A stretch of 64,000 nucleotides of DNA from Candidatus Curtissbacteria bacterium (GCA_030647775.1 JAUSJC010000005.1:1-64000), one strand, 5' to 3'. Counted from the first letter of the stretch, positions 7,471 through 15,736 are shown. Numbers and translations are program-made. Notes: a model not told the origin generated them from the letters alone.

Positions 7471-8187
7471 ATGGCAGACCCTAAATACAAAAGAGTTCTT
7501 CTAAAACTTTCCGGTGAAACATTCTTAGGCAAACGCGAATATGGCATCGATCCTGAATTTTGCCAATGGCTTGCCCGCGAAATTATCAAAGCTAAAGAAA
7601 GCGGCACTCAAATTGCTATCGTTGTCGGCGGCGGCAACATTTTCCGTGGCAATTCGGCCGAGGAAAACGGACTTGAAAGAACCGTCGGCGATTATATCGG
7701 CATGCTGGCAACTATTATGAATTCACTTGCTCTTCAAGCAGCCCTGGAGAAAGAAAACCAGCCGACACGCGTCCTTTCGGCAATCGACATCAAAGACGTT
7801 TGCGAACCGTATGTCCGCCGCCGTGCCATCCGCCATATGGAAAAGGGAAGAGTCGTCATTTTTGCCGGCGGCACCGGCAACCCTTTCTTCACCACCGATT
7901 CGGCAGCTGCCCTGCGCGCTCTGGAGACAGAATGCGAAATAATCCTAAAAGCCACTAAAGTTGATGGCGTTTACGACAAAGACCCGCAAAAAAACCCGGG
8001 CGCCAAAAAATTTGAGAGTTTAACATTCGCCGAAGCCATTGCCAACAAAGAAATAGAAATTATGGACAACAGCGCGCTTTCACTTTGTATGGACCACAAA
8101 ATCCCCATTGTGGTTTTTGATATCGCCAAAGAAAATAATATCCAAAAAGCTGTCACCGGCGAAAAAATCGGCACCCTGATCTCGTAA
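7471..8187 (+). CDS. pyrH: Uridylate kinase (UMP kinase)
   Basis: 238 residues, normal length. It phosphorylates UMP to UDP with ATP, after the pathway that carB feeds. Amino-acid-kinase fold: VLLKLSGETFLG at the N-terminus, VVGGGNIFRG, the UMP-binding DYIGMLATIMNSLAL, and FAGGTGNPFFTTDSAAALRA, plus KVDGVYDKDP. Cytosolic hexamer with allosteric control in other bacteria. Confidence 0.97.
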   Translation: MADPKYKRVLLKLSGETFLGKREYGIDPEFCQWLAREIIKAKESGTQIAIVVGGGNIFRGNSAEENGLERTVGDYIGMLATIMNSLALQAALEKENQPTRVLSAIDIKDVCEPYVRRRAIRHMEKGRVVIFAGGTGNPFFTTDSAAALRALETECEIILKATKVDGVYDKDPQKNPGAKKFESLTFAEAIANKEIEIMDNSALSLCMDHKIPIVVFDIAKENNIQKAVTGEKIGTLIS

Positions 8188-8232
8188 CCCACCCCATAGT
8201 CTTTTGTTTAATTTTTATGGTAGAATTCTCTT

Positions 8233-8652
8233 ATGAGAAAAGAAACAAAGAATGATTATGTAAGGTTTTTGCTAAATGAATACGATCTAATGGTAACCGG
8301 GCGGCCGCAGGCTTTAGCATTTAATCAAAATCGCAAAGCTCTTAATCTAAGATTAGTTGATTTTCGCCCGTTATATCTTGGGGTAAATATCTTCGCCGAC
8401 ATGTATGGCGACTCTACCTTTCTCGCTCAAGCAATCCCGGTTGAAACACACATTCCCGAAGATACCGATGAAATTCCGGTTAACTCCTTGGGAATCCATG
8501 ACCTTATTAGAAAACTCCGCAGTCACATTAATACTAATTATCCTGACTTTGCCAATTTACCCATCTGTGTTTACTTATCACACCGGGATTTCTTAAGACA
8601 CAACCCAAGGTATGCTATTGCACCTTACCGTAGACTCCGAAAAACAGCCTAA
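8233..8652 (+). CDS. Hypothetical protein
   Basis: 139 residues, no signal peptide or membrane helix, no family recognised. It is Arg- and Tyr-rich (NPRYAIAPYRRLRKTA at the end) with a conserved-looking core (FRPLYLGVNIFADMYGD). A possible -10 box TAGAAT lies 7 bases before the ATG. It stands alone between pyrH and a 950-base gene-free stretch. Confidence 0.62.
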   Translation: MRKETKNDYVRFLLNEYDLMVTGRPQALAFNQNRKALNLRLVDFRPLYLGVNIFADMYGDSTFLAQAIPVETHIPEDTDEIPVNSLGIHDLIRKLRSHINTNYPDFANLPICVYLSHRDFLRHNPRYAIAPYRRLRKTA

Positions 8653-9601
8653 AATCATCATTGTTTAAAGCTCCAAGCCCGCCAAAGGCCCCAGAACGGC
8701 TTTTTACTGTCCTAATAGGACAAACAAGTCGTTTACTACTTGCTCAATCAGCAACAAAAAGCGGCTAAAAAAATCTTTACATAACAAATGGGGGATAAAT
8801 GCATCAGAATAGTCAAAGTGCAAAGGTCAAAGTGCAAAGGTCAAAAGAGAGTATTATAACTTTAATTGAAAGTTAAAGTGGAAAATTGAAAATTTCTTAT
8901 TTTTAGCTATTCTCTCCCTCTCACGCTCACTTTGCGTCGCAAAAGTATCATTGTGCGACGCATTACATAAATAAAGATATACCTCCTTTGGGGAGTATAA
9001 GCGGACAAATTTCGACAATTTATAAAACCATTAACCATTAACTATTTACCATTTACTGCCCTAAAGGCCCCTTCCCCGGAAAATCTAAAAAGCCGTTCTT
9101 GCCCTTAGCAGTCTTTTCCTAGTCCCGCCAGAAGTTTTTGACTACCGACACATTGGAGAGTAAATAGGCCGATAACACTCTACTCTAAAGCGCTGTATAG
9201 CAAAAAACCGTTAGGCCCGCAGTCCGAGCGGAGCGAAGGACGAGGACCGCAAGACTCAACCACCATTTACATTTCTGTTCTGGTCGCTTTGGACCTGAAC
9301 GAAATCATATTGTTGAGTCTTATAATATCTATTTTCACGCTTTTCAACCCGCATATTTTCACGGAATACTATAACTCTATCAAACTATATCACCACTTAC
9401 TACCACCCCACTCTCCCACTCCTCTGCTTTTAAGAGAATTTTTTGAGGCTAATTTGAAGCTAAATCGAAGCTAACTATTAACCATTGACTATCTACTATT
9501 AACCCCCGATACCCACTTCCCCGAGAAAAACTATGGGCTTTATTCTTGGCTCCTTAATTGGAAATTGAAAATTTGAAATTGGAAATTCCCGCGAGCGGGG
9601 T
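8653..9601. other. Gene-free, repeat-rich interval
   Basis: No convincing gene. It holds a short tandem repeat GTCAAAGTGCAAAG (about 8812-8846), small hairpins (GTCC-TAATA-GGAC at about 8719; GCGTCGCA / TGCGACGC at about 8934-8961; CTCC-TTTG-GGAG at about 8983), degenerate AACCATTAACTATT strings (about 9027-9057 and 9473-9502), repeat R copy 2 (9211-9253), and a CCCGC-GAG-CGGGG stem at 9588-9600 beside the end of the minus-strand membrane gene. A 61-codon frame at 9289-9474 has no start signal and poor composition. No tmRNA, RNase P or SRP RNA pattern was found. Confidence 0.6.
9211..9253 (+). repeat. Hairpin repeat R, copy 2
   Basis: TTAGGCCCGCAG, a stem TCCGAGCG / GAGCGAAGGA, then CGAGGACCGCAAG. 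It ends in CAAG rather than the CATGGCACTGTATAT tail of copies 1, 3 and 5. Confidence 0.8.
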
Positions 9602-10411
9602 CTATCCTCCCCATCTCGTGGCAAAGATAATAACCAAAAATACAATTCCGGCTACGCCAAGATGCTCCCAAACAGCCCTTGGCTTCATTTTCCCGGCAAA
9701 ATCAAGCTGAGCTAAGGCCAGAAGTACGTACATAATAGTCGCCACCGCCAAAGCTTCAAAAATCGGCGCAATCGGCCAGAAAGAAAAAACCAGCGTGATC
9801 TGGAGCGTTAAATAAGTAAAAATGGCGGCATAATTAAAGACTCTTCTTGAAATAAAATCCTCAAGCTCATTTGCCCACAACCCGACTAGATAAAGCGGCA
9901 AAACGATCCCGGCTACACCCAACATCGTCCAGTAAAAAGCCAGATGCAGAGAAAATAGGACGTTAGCCAGGAAAAAAGTCGAAATCAGTGAAAATAATAC
10001 GCCAACCGCGTTGGCCGCCCGAAGCAGTGCAATCGTCCTGATCGCCGCAACGTTGTAGATATTGGAAGTCAGCATTAAAAGATAAACGGAAATCCCAAAT
10101 ACTACCGCAAACGGCAGACGCGTCAACCACCTGACGGGTAGCAAAAAGTAAAAAAGCGAAGCCCCGGCTACAAAATAAACCGGCAATAAGAGAAGAAGAA
10201 AGTATTTCACCCCTGAAAGTTCACCCCAAAGGCTAAAGGCGGCCAGAAAAAGTGTGGCCAGCGCTAAAATTCCGATAATCTGGAAGCGCAACCCCTCCGG
10301 CACGGTCTGGATTGTCACCAAAATCACCGTCAGAAAAAAAGACATCAGAATAAACTTTTGCCTTTTGGTAATTTCGTACGAAGTTACTTTTCTGAAAAAA
10401 CTGCTGCCCAT
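9602..10411 (-). CDS. Multi-pass membrane protein of unknown function
   Basis: 269 residues with about eight hydrophobic segments; the N-terminal 18 residues are basic and cytosolic-looking. Few charged residues lie inside the membrane segments and no transporter or enzyme motif is visible. It is the last gene of the minus-strand run containing ruvC (24-base gap). A CCCGC/GCGGG stem just past the stop may end the transcript. Function unknown. Confidence 0.75.
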   Translation of the reverse strand: MGSSFFRKVTSYEITKRQKFILMSFFLTVILVTIQTVPEGLRFQIIGILALATLFLAAFSLWGELSGVKYFLLLLLPVYFVAGASLFYFLLPVRWLTRLPFAVVFGISVYLLMLTSNIYNVAAIRTIALLRAANAVGVLFSLISTFFLANVLFSLHLAFYWTMLGVAGIVLPLYLVGLWANELEDFISRRVFNYAAIFTYLTLQITLVFSFWPIAPIFEALAVATIMYVLLALAQLDFAGKMKPRAVWEHLGVAGIVFLVIIFATRWGG

Positions 10412-10434
10412 TTTAAGCGCTAAATGACGAATGA

Positions 10435-11016
10435 CTAACGCCTAACGTTTTTTGTCTTCACCTTAGTCTTTAGTCCTTCGTCGTTAGTCGCTGTTTTAAT
10501 AACATGGCAAATCGCCACAGCCAGTGCATCCGCCGCGTCGTCAATATAACCCTTCGCGGGCTTTGCCAGTTTATGTTTATGCAAATGGCGCATTACGTGC
10601 TTTTGAATCTCCTTCTTGTCTGATTTGCCGCTGCCTGTCACAGTCAGTTTGACCGAAAGCCCCTGATACTCAAATATCGGCACGCGATTGTTGTAACCGG
10701 CAATAGTTGAAAGCACTACTCCCCTTGCCTGCCCCACAGTCATTGCTGTTCTCGAGTTAATGCCAAAGAACAATTGCTCGATCGCTATACAATCCGGTTT
10801 ATATCGTTTGAGAAGTACTTTTAAATCTTTGCCAATCGAAAAAAGCCTCATGGGCATCGCCTGTTCTTTGGGGGTAACAATACAGCCGTATTCGATAAGA
10901 GTTAGGCCATTGGTCCTGAGCGAAGTCGAAGGACCGTTGTTCTTGGAACTGGGCTCTTTTTTTACCACGCCGTAACCGGTTGTCGCCGTTCCCGGATCTA
11001 TACCAAAAATTATCAT
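10435..11016 (-). CDS. ruvC: Holliday-junction resolvase RuvC
   Basis: 193 residues. It cuts Holliday junctions with RuvAB. RNase H-like fold with the acidic residues in IIFGIDPGTATTGYG, AIEQLFFG and YIDDAADALAVAICH, plus the DNA-binding SGKSDKKEIQKHV. Residues about 25-34 (GPSTSLRTN) are extra and come from a TCCTGAGCG...AAGTCGAAGGA palindromic repeat inserted in frame after the first beta strand. The C-terminal TKVKTKNVRR comes from another simple repeat type. It starts one base after the stop of the citryl-CoA-lyase-like gene. Confidence 0.95.
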   Translation of the reverse strand: MIIFGIDPGTATTGYGVVKKEPSSKNNGPSTSLRTNGLTLIEYGCIVTPKEQAMPMRLFSIGKDLKVLLKRYKPDCIAIEQLFFGINSRTAMTVGQARGVVLSTIAGYNNRVPIFEYQGLSVKLTVTGSGKSDKKEIQKHVMRHLHKHKLAKPAKGYIDDAADALAVAICHVIKTATNDEGLKTKVKTKNVRR

Positions 11017-11766
11017 TTAATTGTCAAAATCCCTCGGATTAGGCCCATCATATTCCACATCTTCTTCGCTGAGTCGTCTAACCGGTTTTCCCCTTGTCGC
11101 TTCCTCAACAACATGGGCAACCAGCCCCGGAGTCCTGGCGATTATAAAAATGCCCTTCCCCACCTTAGAATCAAAACCCATTTCCAAAAGAAGCGCCGCT
11201 ATAATCCCATCAATATTGAGTGGCAAATTTTTACCCTGAGCTTGTCGAAGGGCCTCTTCGACCCCTTTTGCCAGCTCCACATACTTCCCCTCAAACCCAA
11301 ACTCACGGGCCAGTTCAATTAGCCTCTCTGTCCTAGGGTCTCTCTCATACAGCTTATGGCCAAAACCCGCTACACGCTTGTCTTTTGCCTTAAAATCGGC
11401 TATCAGCGCCTCTGGGCCGCGGTCTTGGTAAGCCGCGAAGTTTTCCATTGCGGCTTCAATCGCTCCGCCGTGATATTCACCAAGCGCCAGTATCCCACCG
11501 GCCACAGCAGCCTGAACCGGACTGCCGCCTGAATAAATGTTTCTGGCCGCCACAACCGAAGCCGGCTCCACGCCGTGATCGATAGAAATCGTCAAGATTG
11601 CATCGAGCATTTTCTCCGCTTCCGCGCCCGGCATCTCGCCCTTTAAAACTAAATAAATAGCCGCCGAAAAAGATTTCGCCCCGGCAAGTTTTGTCAGGTC
11701 GTAACCATATACATGGGGTTTACCTTCTACATGAGTGGTTATCGAGGTACGATACGCTTTTGGCAT
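11017..11766 (-). CDS. Citrate-synthase-fold lyase domain (citryl-CoA lyase / ATP-citrate lyase C-terminal part)
   Basis: 249 residues, far shorter than citrate synthase (about 370-430). It matches the C-terminal citryl-CoA-lyase part of ATP-citrate lyase: ISIDHGVEPASVVAARN, GILALGEYHGGAIEAAM, VAGFGHKLYERDPRTE, LNIDGIIAALLLEMGF and GIFIIARTPGLVAHV. His in DHG, YHGG and FGHK would serve the active site. With the SucD- and SucC-like genes at 12971-15101 it forms a split ATP-citrate lyase, or citryl-CoA synthetase plus lyase, cleaving citryl-CoA to acetyl-CoA and oxaloacetate. EALRQAQGK at about 170-178 is an in-frame CCCTGAGCTTGTCGAAGGG repeat. Confidence 0.85.
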   Translation of the reverse strand: MPKAYRTSITTHVEGKPHVYGYDLTKLAGAKSFSAAIYLVLKGEMPGAEAEKMLDAILTISIDHGVEPASVVAARNIYSGGSPVQAAVAGGILALGEYHGGAIEAAMENFAAYQDRGPEALIADFKAKDKRVAGFGHKLYERDPRTERLIELAREFGFEGKYVELAKGVEEALRQAQGKNLPLNIDGIIAALLLEMGFDSKVGKGIFIIARTPGLVAHVVEEATRGKPVRRLSEEDVEYDGPNPRDFDN

Positions 11767-11810
11767 AAATTAAGTATACTTGATCTTGCACTAAAGTATC
11801 ATCGCCTACA

Positions 11811-12284
11811 CTATCTACCGCTGGTATATCCTAATTCTCGTAAAGCCTGCCCTAACCCAACAACGCCCCGCTTGTCAATATTATTATCTATTATGACCCT
11901 AAAAGCATCTGCCCCTGTCCGAACATCTTTTCCAATTACAACGAGATTCTTATAGTGTTCCGGTTCACCCGCCCAATCCAAGTCCCCATAAGTATCAGCA
12001 ATTCCAAACCACACTCCGTCTACTTGAATCTTTCCATAAACTGTTCTCCTATCATTATTTGGCATTATCGGGCCTTCAAGCTTTTCAAAACCCGGATAGA
12101 GCGTTTCTGGTGCGCCGATTTTTGCGCCAGTATGCTGTTTGACTAAACGTGCCAAATCCTTACCCAGCTTCCGTCTGTATTCTGCTTCATAGTTCCTTTG
12201 AGCCTCGCAGCTCCTTGCGGCCCCTTGTCTTTGAACCTCTTCTCTTCTGCGCTGATCTTCTAATGATCTTTCAATCCAGCTCAT
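11811..12284 (-). CDS. Hypothetical protein with charged N-terminal helix
   Basis: 157 residues. An Arg/Glu/Gln-rich N-terminal helix (about 4-50) precedes a compact domain with GKIQVDGVWFGIADTYGDLDW and a conserved-looking end (GVVGLGQALRELGYTSGR). No family recognised. It lies between the lyase-domain gene and TrpR-like module 2, so it may have arrived with the insertion that separates the citrate-lyase genes. Confidence 0.65.
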   Translation of the reverse strand: MSWIERSLEDQRRREEVQRQGAARSCEAQRNYEAEYRRKLGKDLARLVKQHTGAKIGAPETLYPGFEKLEGPIMPNNDRRTVYGKIQVDGVWFGIADTYGDLDWAGEPEHYKNLVVIGKDVRTGADAFRVIIDNNIDKRGVVGLGQALRELGYTSGR

Positions 12285-12361
12285 GTATATTTAACTTTCG
12301 GCCTCGCATTTTAGCAAAAAGGGGCAACCGAATCAACCCAAAGTCCGCGATCCAACAACAT

Positions 12362-12403
12362 TCAAATCGCCTTTTTAATTAAGTTCGGGATATCTTCAAA
12401 ATT
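12362..12403 (-). other. Detached copy of the sucD-like gene tail
   Basis: The minus strand reads N-F-E-D-I-P-N-L-I-K-K-A-I-stop. The intact gene at 12971-13861 ends N-F-E-D-I-P-A-L-I-K-K-S-I-stop. Twelve shared positions (counting the stop) with many third-base changes make chance unlikely. The copies lie on either side of TrpR-like module 2, in the same orientation. Confidence 0.82.
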
Positions 12404-12421
12404 TCTATTACTCTGTATCAC

Positions 12422-12433
12422 TGATTTAAATCA
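12422..12433. promoter_or_regulatory. Palindrome downstream of TrpR-like gene 2
   Basis: TGATTTAAATCA, a perfect 12-base palindrome, 13 bases past the gene's stop and just before the spare sucD tail. Its outer TGATT/AATCA matches the palindrome at 24039-24064. Confidence 0.65.
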
Positions 12434-12446
12434 CTAAAACAAAATT

Positions 12447-12881
12447 TTATTTCCTTGATTTCCGGCTACGGATTATCGCTTCAAGCTCCTCATCACTCTT
12501 AAATGCTCTTCGGCCGCCGCCTGTAAATCGCAAAAGCACCAGTTCCATATCGTGCCAAAACTTTTGCCAACCCTCTATTTGCTCTAACTTTTTCAGAAAC
12601 AGGCGCCATCCGTCATCTTCTATGTTCGATGAAACCCTTCCTATCGTATCAACAGAAACTTTTAAAATATCCCGAATCGAACGGTAGTCATAACCCTTAT
12701 AAAGCAAAATCGCAATAGACATTCTTTTGGCAAAATTTACTTTTTCAGTTTTTGTAAAAAAGTCGCTGAAGAAGATAGAAACTTCTTTTTTCTTCTTTAA
12801 GTTAGCCATAACTGACCAGAAAGAATCGAAAACCTTATTTTCAATCTCTTTTGTCAATTGTCTTCTAGAAACCTGACTCAT
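12447..12881 (-). CDS. TrpR/YerC-family helix-turn-helix protein, module 2
   Basis: 144 residues. The core FFTKTEKVNFAKRMSIAILL followed by YDYRSIRDILKVSVDTIGRV aligns with the Trp-repressor-type fold of module 1 (5094-5552). The C-terminus is basic (EAIIRSRKSRK). Palindromes lie at 12893-12902 upstream and 12422-12433 downstream. It sits between the sucD-like gene and a detached sucD-type tail, and splits the citrate-lyase gene set. Effector and targets are unknown; the palindrome at lspA/rlu (24039-24064) shares GATTCGAATC with its upstream site. Confidence 0.85.
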   Translation of the reverse strand: MSQVSRRQLTKEIENKVFDSFWSVMANLKKKKEVSIFFSDFFTKTEKVNFAKRMSIAILLYKGYDYRSIRDILKVSVDTIGRVSSNIEDDGWRLFLKKLEQIEGWQKFWHDMELVLLRFTGGGRRAFKSDEELEAIIRSRKSRK

Positions 12882-12892
12882 TTTGTACCGAC

Positions 12893-12902
12893 GATTCGAA
12901 TC
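12893..12902. promoter_or_regulatory. Palindrome upstream of TrpR-like gene 2
   Basis: GATTCGAATC, a perfect 10-base palindrome 11 bases upstream of the ATG at 12881. The same ten bases form the centre of the solo palindrome at 24039-24064. Confidence 0.65.
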
Positions 12903-12970
12903 AACAGTACATTACAATCCACCTTCTTGTCAAGACAGGACTATATAAACTTTGAGGTAAAGAAAAAGTA

Positions 12971-13861
12971 TCAGATAGATTTTTTAATCAAGGCAGGGAT
13001 GTCTTCAAAGTTTTCGGCAACGATTGCTCCGGCCCCGCGAAGCGCTTTGATTTTTTCTTCCATATTCGCTTCCAGCCCGACAATCGCCCCGGCGTGGCCA
13101 AGAGCCGTGTCCTTAGGCAAACTTTCGGCAAATTTCCCGGCCAAAAAAACAATAAACGGTTTGGTAAATTTACCTTCTTTAATAAGTTTTGCCGCTTCAA
13201 TTTCGCTAGACCCGCCAACTTCACCAAAAGCCACAACTACTTTTGTCGCCGGATCATCTTCAAATTCTAAAAGCAAATCCGCAAAACTTGTTCCTGTCAA
13301 AAGATCCCCTCCAACACCCACGACTGTCGACTGCCCAAAACCGCTGGTTGTAATAAGCATCGCCAGCTCCGAACACATTCCCCCTGATTTGGAAATAACG
13401 CCAACCTGCCCTTTGCTAAAAACCGCACTGGGGTTTGGCCCGCCGATGGAACCGATTTTGGCCTCTCCCGGCGAAATGACTCCAACTGATGCCGGACCCA
13501 GAACTCTTACCCCTTTTTTGGCGGCAGCCGCCAAAATCTGGGCAACGTCCAAAACCGGTATCTTCTCTACAAATATGTGGACTAACGGAATCTGGGCACT
13601 AATTGCTTCCAGCGCTGCAGCTTTTGCCAAAAGCGGCGGCACATAAACCATCGAAACGTCAATCGGTCCGGCCGCTTCCATTGCCTCTACCACACTATTA
13701 AAAACCGGCACGGTATCTACTTCTTCTCCGCCTTTACCGGGCGTCACACCGGCCACAAGCTTTGTTTCATAATCCAAAAGCTCGGAAGCCGCCTGCGTAC
13801 CGGATTTACCCGTGATTCCTTGTATCAATACTCTGGTTGATTTATTGATTAATATCGCCAT
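12971..13861 (-). CDS. SucD-like CoA-ligase alpha subunit of a citryl-CoA synthetase / ATP-citrate lyase
   Basis: 296 residues from the ATG at 13861, four bases after the SucC-like stop; an extension to 13969 would overlap that gene and is rejected. CoA-binding Rossmann domain (VLIQGITGKSGTQAA) and ligase domain with GPASVGVISPGEAKIG, ISKSGGMCSELAM, VVGVGGDLLTGTSF, VAFGEVGGSSEIEAAK and the phospho-His in ALGHAGAIV. The closest wording is ATP-citrate lyase (GEIGGTEE, FGHAGA) rather than succinyl-CoA synthetase. It should form citryl-CoA from citrate, CoA and ATP with the beta subunit. Its last 14 codons recur at 12362-12403 beyond TrpR-like module 2. Confidence 0.88.
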   Translation of the reverse strand: MAILINKSTRVLIQGITGKSGTQAASELLDYETKLVAGVTPGKGGEEVDTVPVFNSVVEAMEAAGPIDVSMVYVPPLLAKAAALEAISAQIPLVHIFVEKIPVLDVAQILAAAAKKGVRVLGPASVGVISPGEAKIGSIGGPNPSAVFSKGQVGVISKSGGMCSELAMLITTSGFGQSTVVGVGGDLLTGTSFADLLLEFEDDPATKVVVAFGEVGGSSEIEAAKLIKEGKFTKPFIVFLAGKFAESLPKDTALGHAGAIVGLEANMEEKIKALRGAGAIVAENFEDIPALIKKSI

Positions 13862-13865
13862 AACT

Positions 13866-15101
13866 TTACACTTTCGACTTTGACTTTGACTTGTACTTTT
13901 CCGACAGTTCCACCATTTCCCTTGCCGCCGCCGAAATCGGCGTTTGGGGCCCGAACAAATGAATATCAAACCCCTCGCGCTTAGCCAGAGTCTTAAGCAT
14001 TTTATACGCTTCTTCCTGCCTTGGCCCCCCTCGCCTAACCACGATTGGATAACTAACTTTCGGCTTTACGCTTTTTAGCCCGTCGGCAAAACCCGCAAGG
14101 GTTTCATAAATATCCGTAAAATTGGCCACCGCTCCGGCAACCAGACAACCCGAGAGCCTGGGTCGCGAAAGGGCTATTCTGGTAAGTTTTTCTACCTTTT
14201 CCCTCGACGGGTTTCCGGAATACTCGGTGTAATTGGCAGGCTTCCCTCCCGCTGCCGCAACCGAGTCCATCACGAGAAGCGACGCGCCGCCGCCCGAAGC
14301 CAAAATCGCTATATCACCAGCCAAATCCAAAAATGCGCTGCCTGCCGAACCGCGGTAATCACCCTCATCAATCTTCTTTGCCGCCAGCTCCCTCTCGCTA
14401 GGCGCAGCCGTTATTGCCCCTTTTGGGATAAAGTCAAAATCCTCATGGCGCCCAAGGCCGTTATCATCCAAAATTACTTTGGCGTCGAGCGCCAAAAATT
14501 TTCCGCCCTCCGTTTTGGCAAGCGGATTAATTTCCAGTAGCCGGCAGTCATTTTTGGAAAATGCTTCCCAGAGTTTTGTCGCAAATTCAAAAGAAACGGG
14601 AAACTTCTTGAAATCGCCTTTTGCCGGCCCGGCAACCGGATCGATATAAATTTTTATGACCTCTTCAGGGTTTTGGCGTGCTACCTCTTCAATCTCCATG
14701 CCGCCTTTTTCGGAAAACATTAAAAATGGTTTTCTAAGCGCGGTATCGTAAGTAATTGAAACATAGTATTCAGCCTCAAAACTGGCTTTTTGGGCAAGCA
14801 GAATATATTTGACTTTCTCCCCGTGACCAGCCTCGCCCGACGAGCGTGCGAGTCTAGGCGGGAATTCTTTTCCCAGAAATTCTTTGGCAAATTCCAAAAG
14901 CCCCGCTTCGCGGCTGCAAACTTGCACTCCGCCTGCTTTCCCTCTTCCGCCGGAAAGCACCTGCACCTTAGCAACCACGGGGAATTTTAACTTTGTCCGG
15001 GCAGCTTTCACCTGCGCAGCTGTTTCACAAACAATAAAAGCCGGGCTTTCGATCCCGGCAGAGGCAAGTACTTTATGCCCCTCAAATTCAAAAAGCTTCA
15101 C
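13866..15101 (-). CDS. SucC-like ATP-grasp beta subunit of a citryl-CoA synthetase / ATP-citrate lyase
   Basis: 411 residues, GTG start at 15101. ATP-grasp domain (KVQVLSGGRGKAGGV) and a C-terminal flavodoxin-like domain. ATP-citrate-lyase traits are ASGGGASLLVMDSVAAAGGKPANY, TEYSGNPS, GAVANFTDIYETL and VRRGGPRQEEAYKML, matching the human ACLY segments GGGAS, GEYSGAPS, IANFT and VRRGGPNYQEGLRVM. Residues about 79-92 (PPRLARSSGEAGHG) come from an in-frame repeat CCTCGCCCGACGAG...GAGTCTAGGCGGG. The tail KSKSKSKV is another simple repeat. First gene of the operon with the SucD-like gene. Confidence 0.88.
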   Translation of the reverse strand: MKLFEFEGHKVLASAGIESPAFIVCETAAQVKAARTKLKFPVVAKVQVLSGGRGKAGGVQVCSREAGLLEFAKEFLGKEFPPRLARSSGEAGHGEKVKYILLAQKASFEAEYYVSITYDTALRKPFLMFSEKGGMEIEEVARQNPEEVIKIYIDPVAGPAKGDFKKFPVSFEFATKLWEAFSKNDCRLLEINPLAKTEGGKFLALDAKVILDDNGLGRHEDFDFIPKGAITAAPSERELAAKKIDEGDYRGSAGSAFLDLAGDIAILASGGGASLLVMDSVAAAGGKPANYTEYSGNPSREKVEKLTRIALSRPRLSGCLVAGAVANFTDIYETLAGFADGLKSVKPKVSYPIVVRRGGPRQEEAYKMLKTLAKREGFDIHLFGPQTPISAAAREMVELSEKYKSKSKSKV

Positions 15102-15151
15102 TGTAGCTAAATTTTAGCAGTATACTTGGTTTATTTAAAGCTACACGTTAA

Positions 15152-15206
15152 AATATACAGTGCCATGCGGTTCTCGTCCCGATGGATATCGGGGCTGCGG
15201 GCCTAG
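15152..15206 (-). repeat. Hairpin repeat R, copy 3
   Basis: Reverse orientation: ATATACAGTGCCATGCGG, TTCTCGT, a CCCGAT / ATCGGG stem, then GCTGCGGGCCTAG. It lies between the divergent SucC-like and acetyltransferase genes and supplies a spurious upstream ATG for the latter. Confidence 0.78.
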
Positions 15207-15211
15207 ATCCT

Positions 15212-15661
15212 ATGGAAATATCTTTAGCAAAACCCCAAGACGCCAACGCGATTCTAGTCCTACAAACCCAAATTTACCGTGTAGAATCGCTTGCCCCAAA
15301 CGCGAAAGAGCTGCTTTTGGCGCTAATCGACGCTGATTATTGTAGTGTTATTGTAGCCAGAGAAAACCTGCCTGCCGGCAAGGCAGGCGGCAAGGTCGTC
15401 GGCTCTGCTTTTCTCTTTTACCTTCCCCTGCCCGCCCACGGCAAAAATTTTGCATATCTGGAAGCAGTAGTCGTCGACGAAAAATCTCGGGGCAAAGGCA
15501 TCGGTACCGCTATTTCCAAAAAGGCCATCGAGCTTGCCCGCGCCAACAATTGCTATAAAATGATCTTCACTTCCGGCTTCGACCGCGAAAAAATCCACAA
15601 ACTCTACGAAAACCTGGGTTTCGCCAAATGGGGCTACGAATTCAGGATGAACCTAGACTAA
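15212..15661 (+). CDS. GNAT-family N-acetyltransferase
   Basis: 149 residues from the ATG at 15212. A longer frame from 15182 would translate repeat R copy 3. GNAT fold with the acetyl-CoA-binding motif in VVDEKSRGKGIGTAISKKAIELAR and the closing FTSGFDREKIHKLYENLGF. The substrate is not evident. Residues about 51-60 (ENLPAGKAGGK) include an in-frame CCTGCCTGCCGGCAAGGCAGG palindromic insertion between beta strands 2 and 3. Confidence 0.88.
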   Translation: MEISLAKPQDANAILVLQTQIYRVESLAPNAKELLLALIDADYCSVIVARENLPAGKAGGKVVGSAFLFYLPLPAHGKNFAYLEAVVVDEKSRGKGIGTAISKKAIELARANNCYKMIFTSGFDREKIHKLYENLGFAKWGYEFRMNLD

Positions 15662-15668
15662 ACTGGTA

Positions 15669-15705
15669 ATTTTAGGCGCGCAGTCCGAAAGACGAGCACC
15701 GCAAG
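15669..15705 (+). repeat. Hairpin repeat R, copy 4
   Basis: TTTTAGGCGCGCAG, a TCC/GAC-type stem, CGAGCACCGCAAG. A spare tail of the minus-strand ATPase gene (15707-15727) adjoins it on the right. A weaker tail-like stretch (LKLPV-stop, 15658-15675) lies on the left. Confidence 0.78.
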
Positions 15706-15706
15706 C

Positions 15707-15727
15707 TCACGAAGTTAACTTTAACCC
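15707..15727 (-). other. Detached copy of the ATPase/winged-helix gene tail
   Basis: The minus strand reads G-L-K-L-T-S-stop, against G-Y-K-L-T-S-stop at the gene end (15745-15765). All four KLTS codons differ (AAG/AAA, TTA/TTG, ACT/ACC, TCG/AGT), as does the stop (TGA/TAG). Confidence 0.65.
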
Positions 15728-15736
15728 GAAGGGCAC

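Noticed and set aside
8812..8846. Short direct repeats resembling a CRISPR start
   Set aside because: Units of about 14 bases with no spacers; no cas genes are present anywhere in the window.
9289..9474. 61-codon frame in the gene-free interval
   Set aside because: Composition is low-complexity (runs of Pro, His, Thr), no start signal, and it overlaps degenerate repeat strings.
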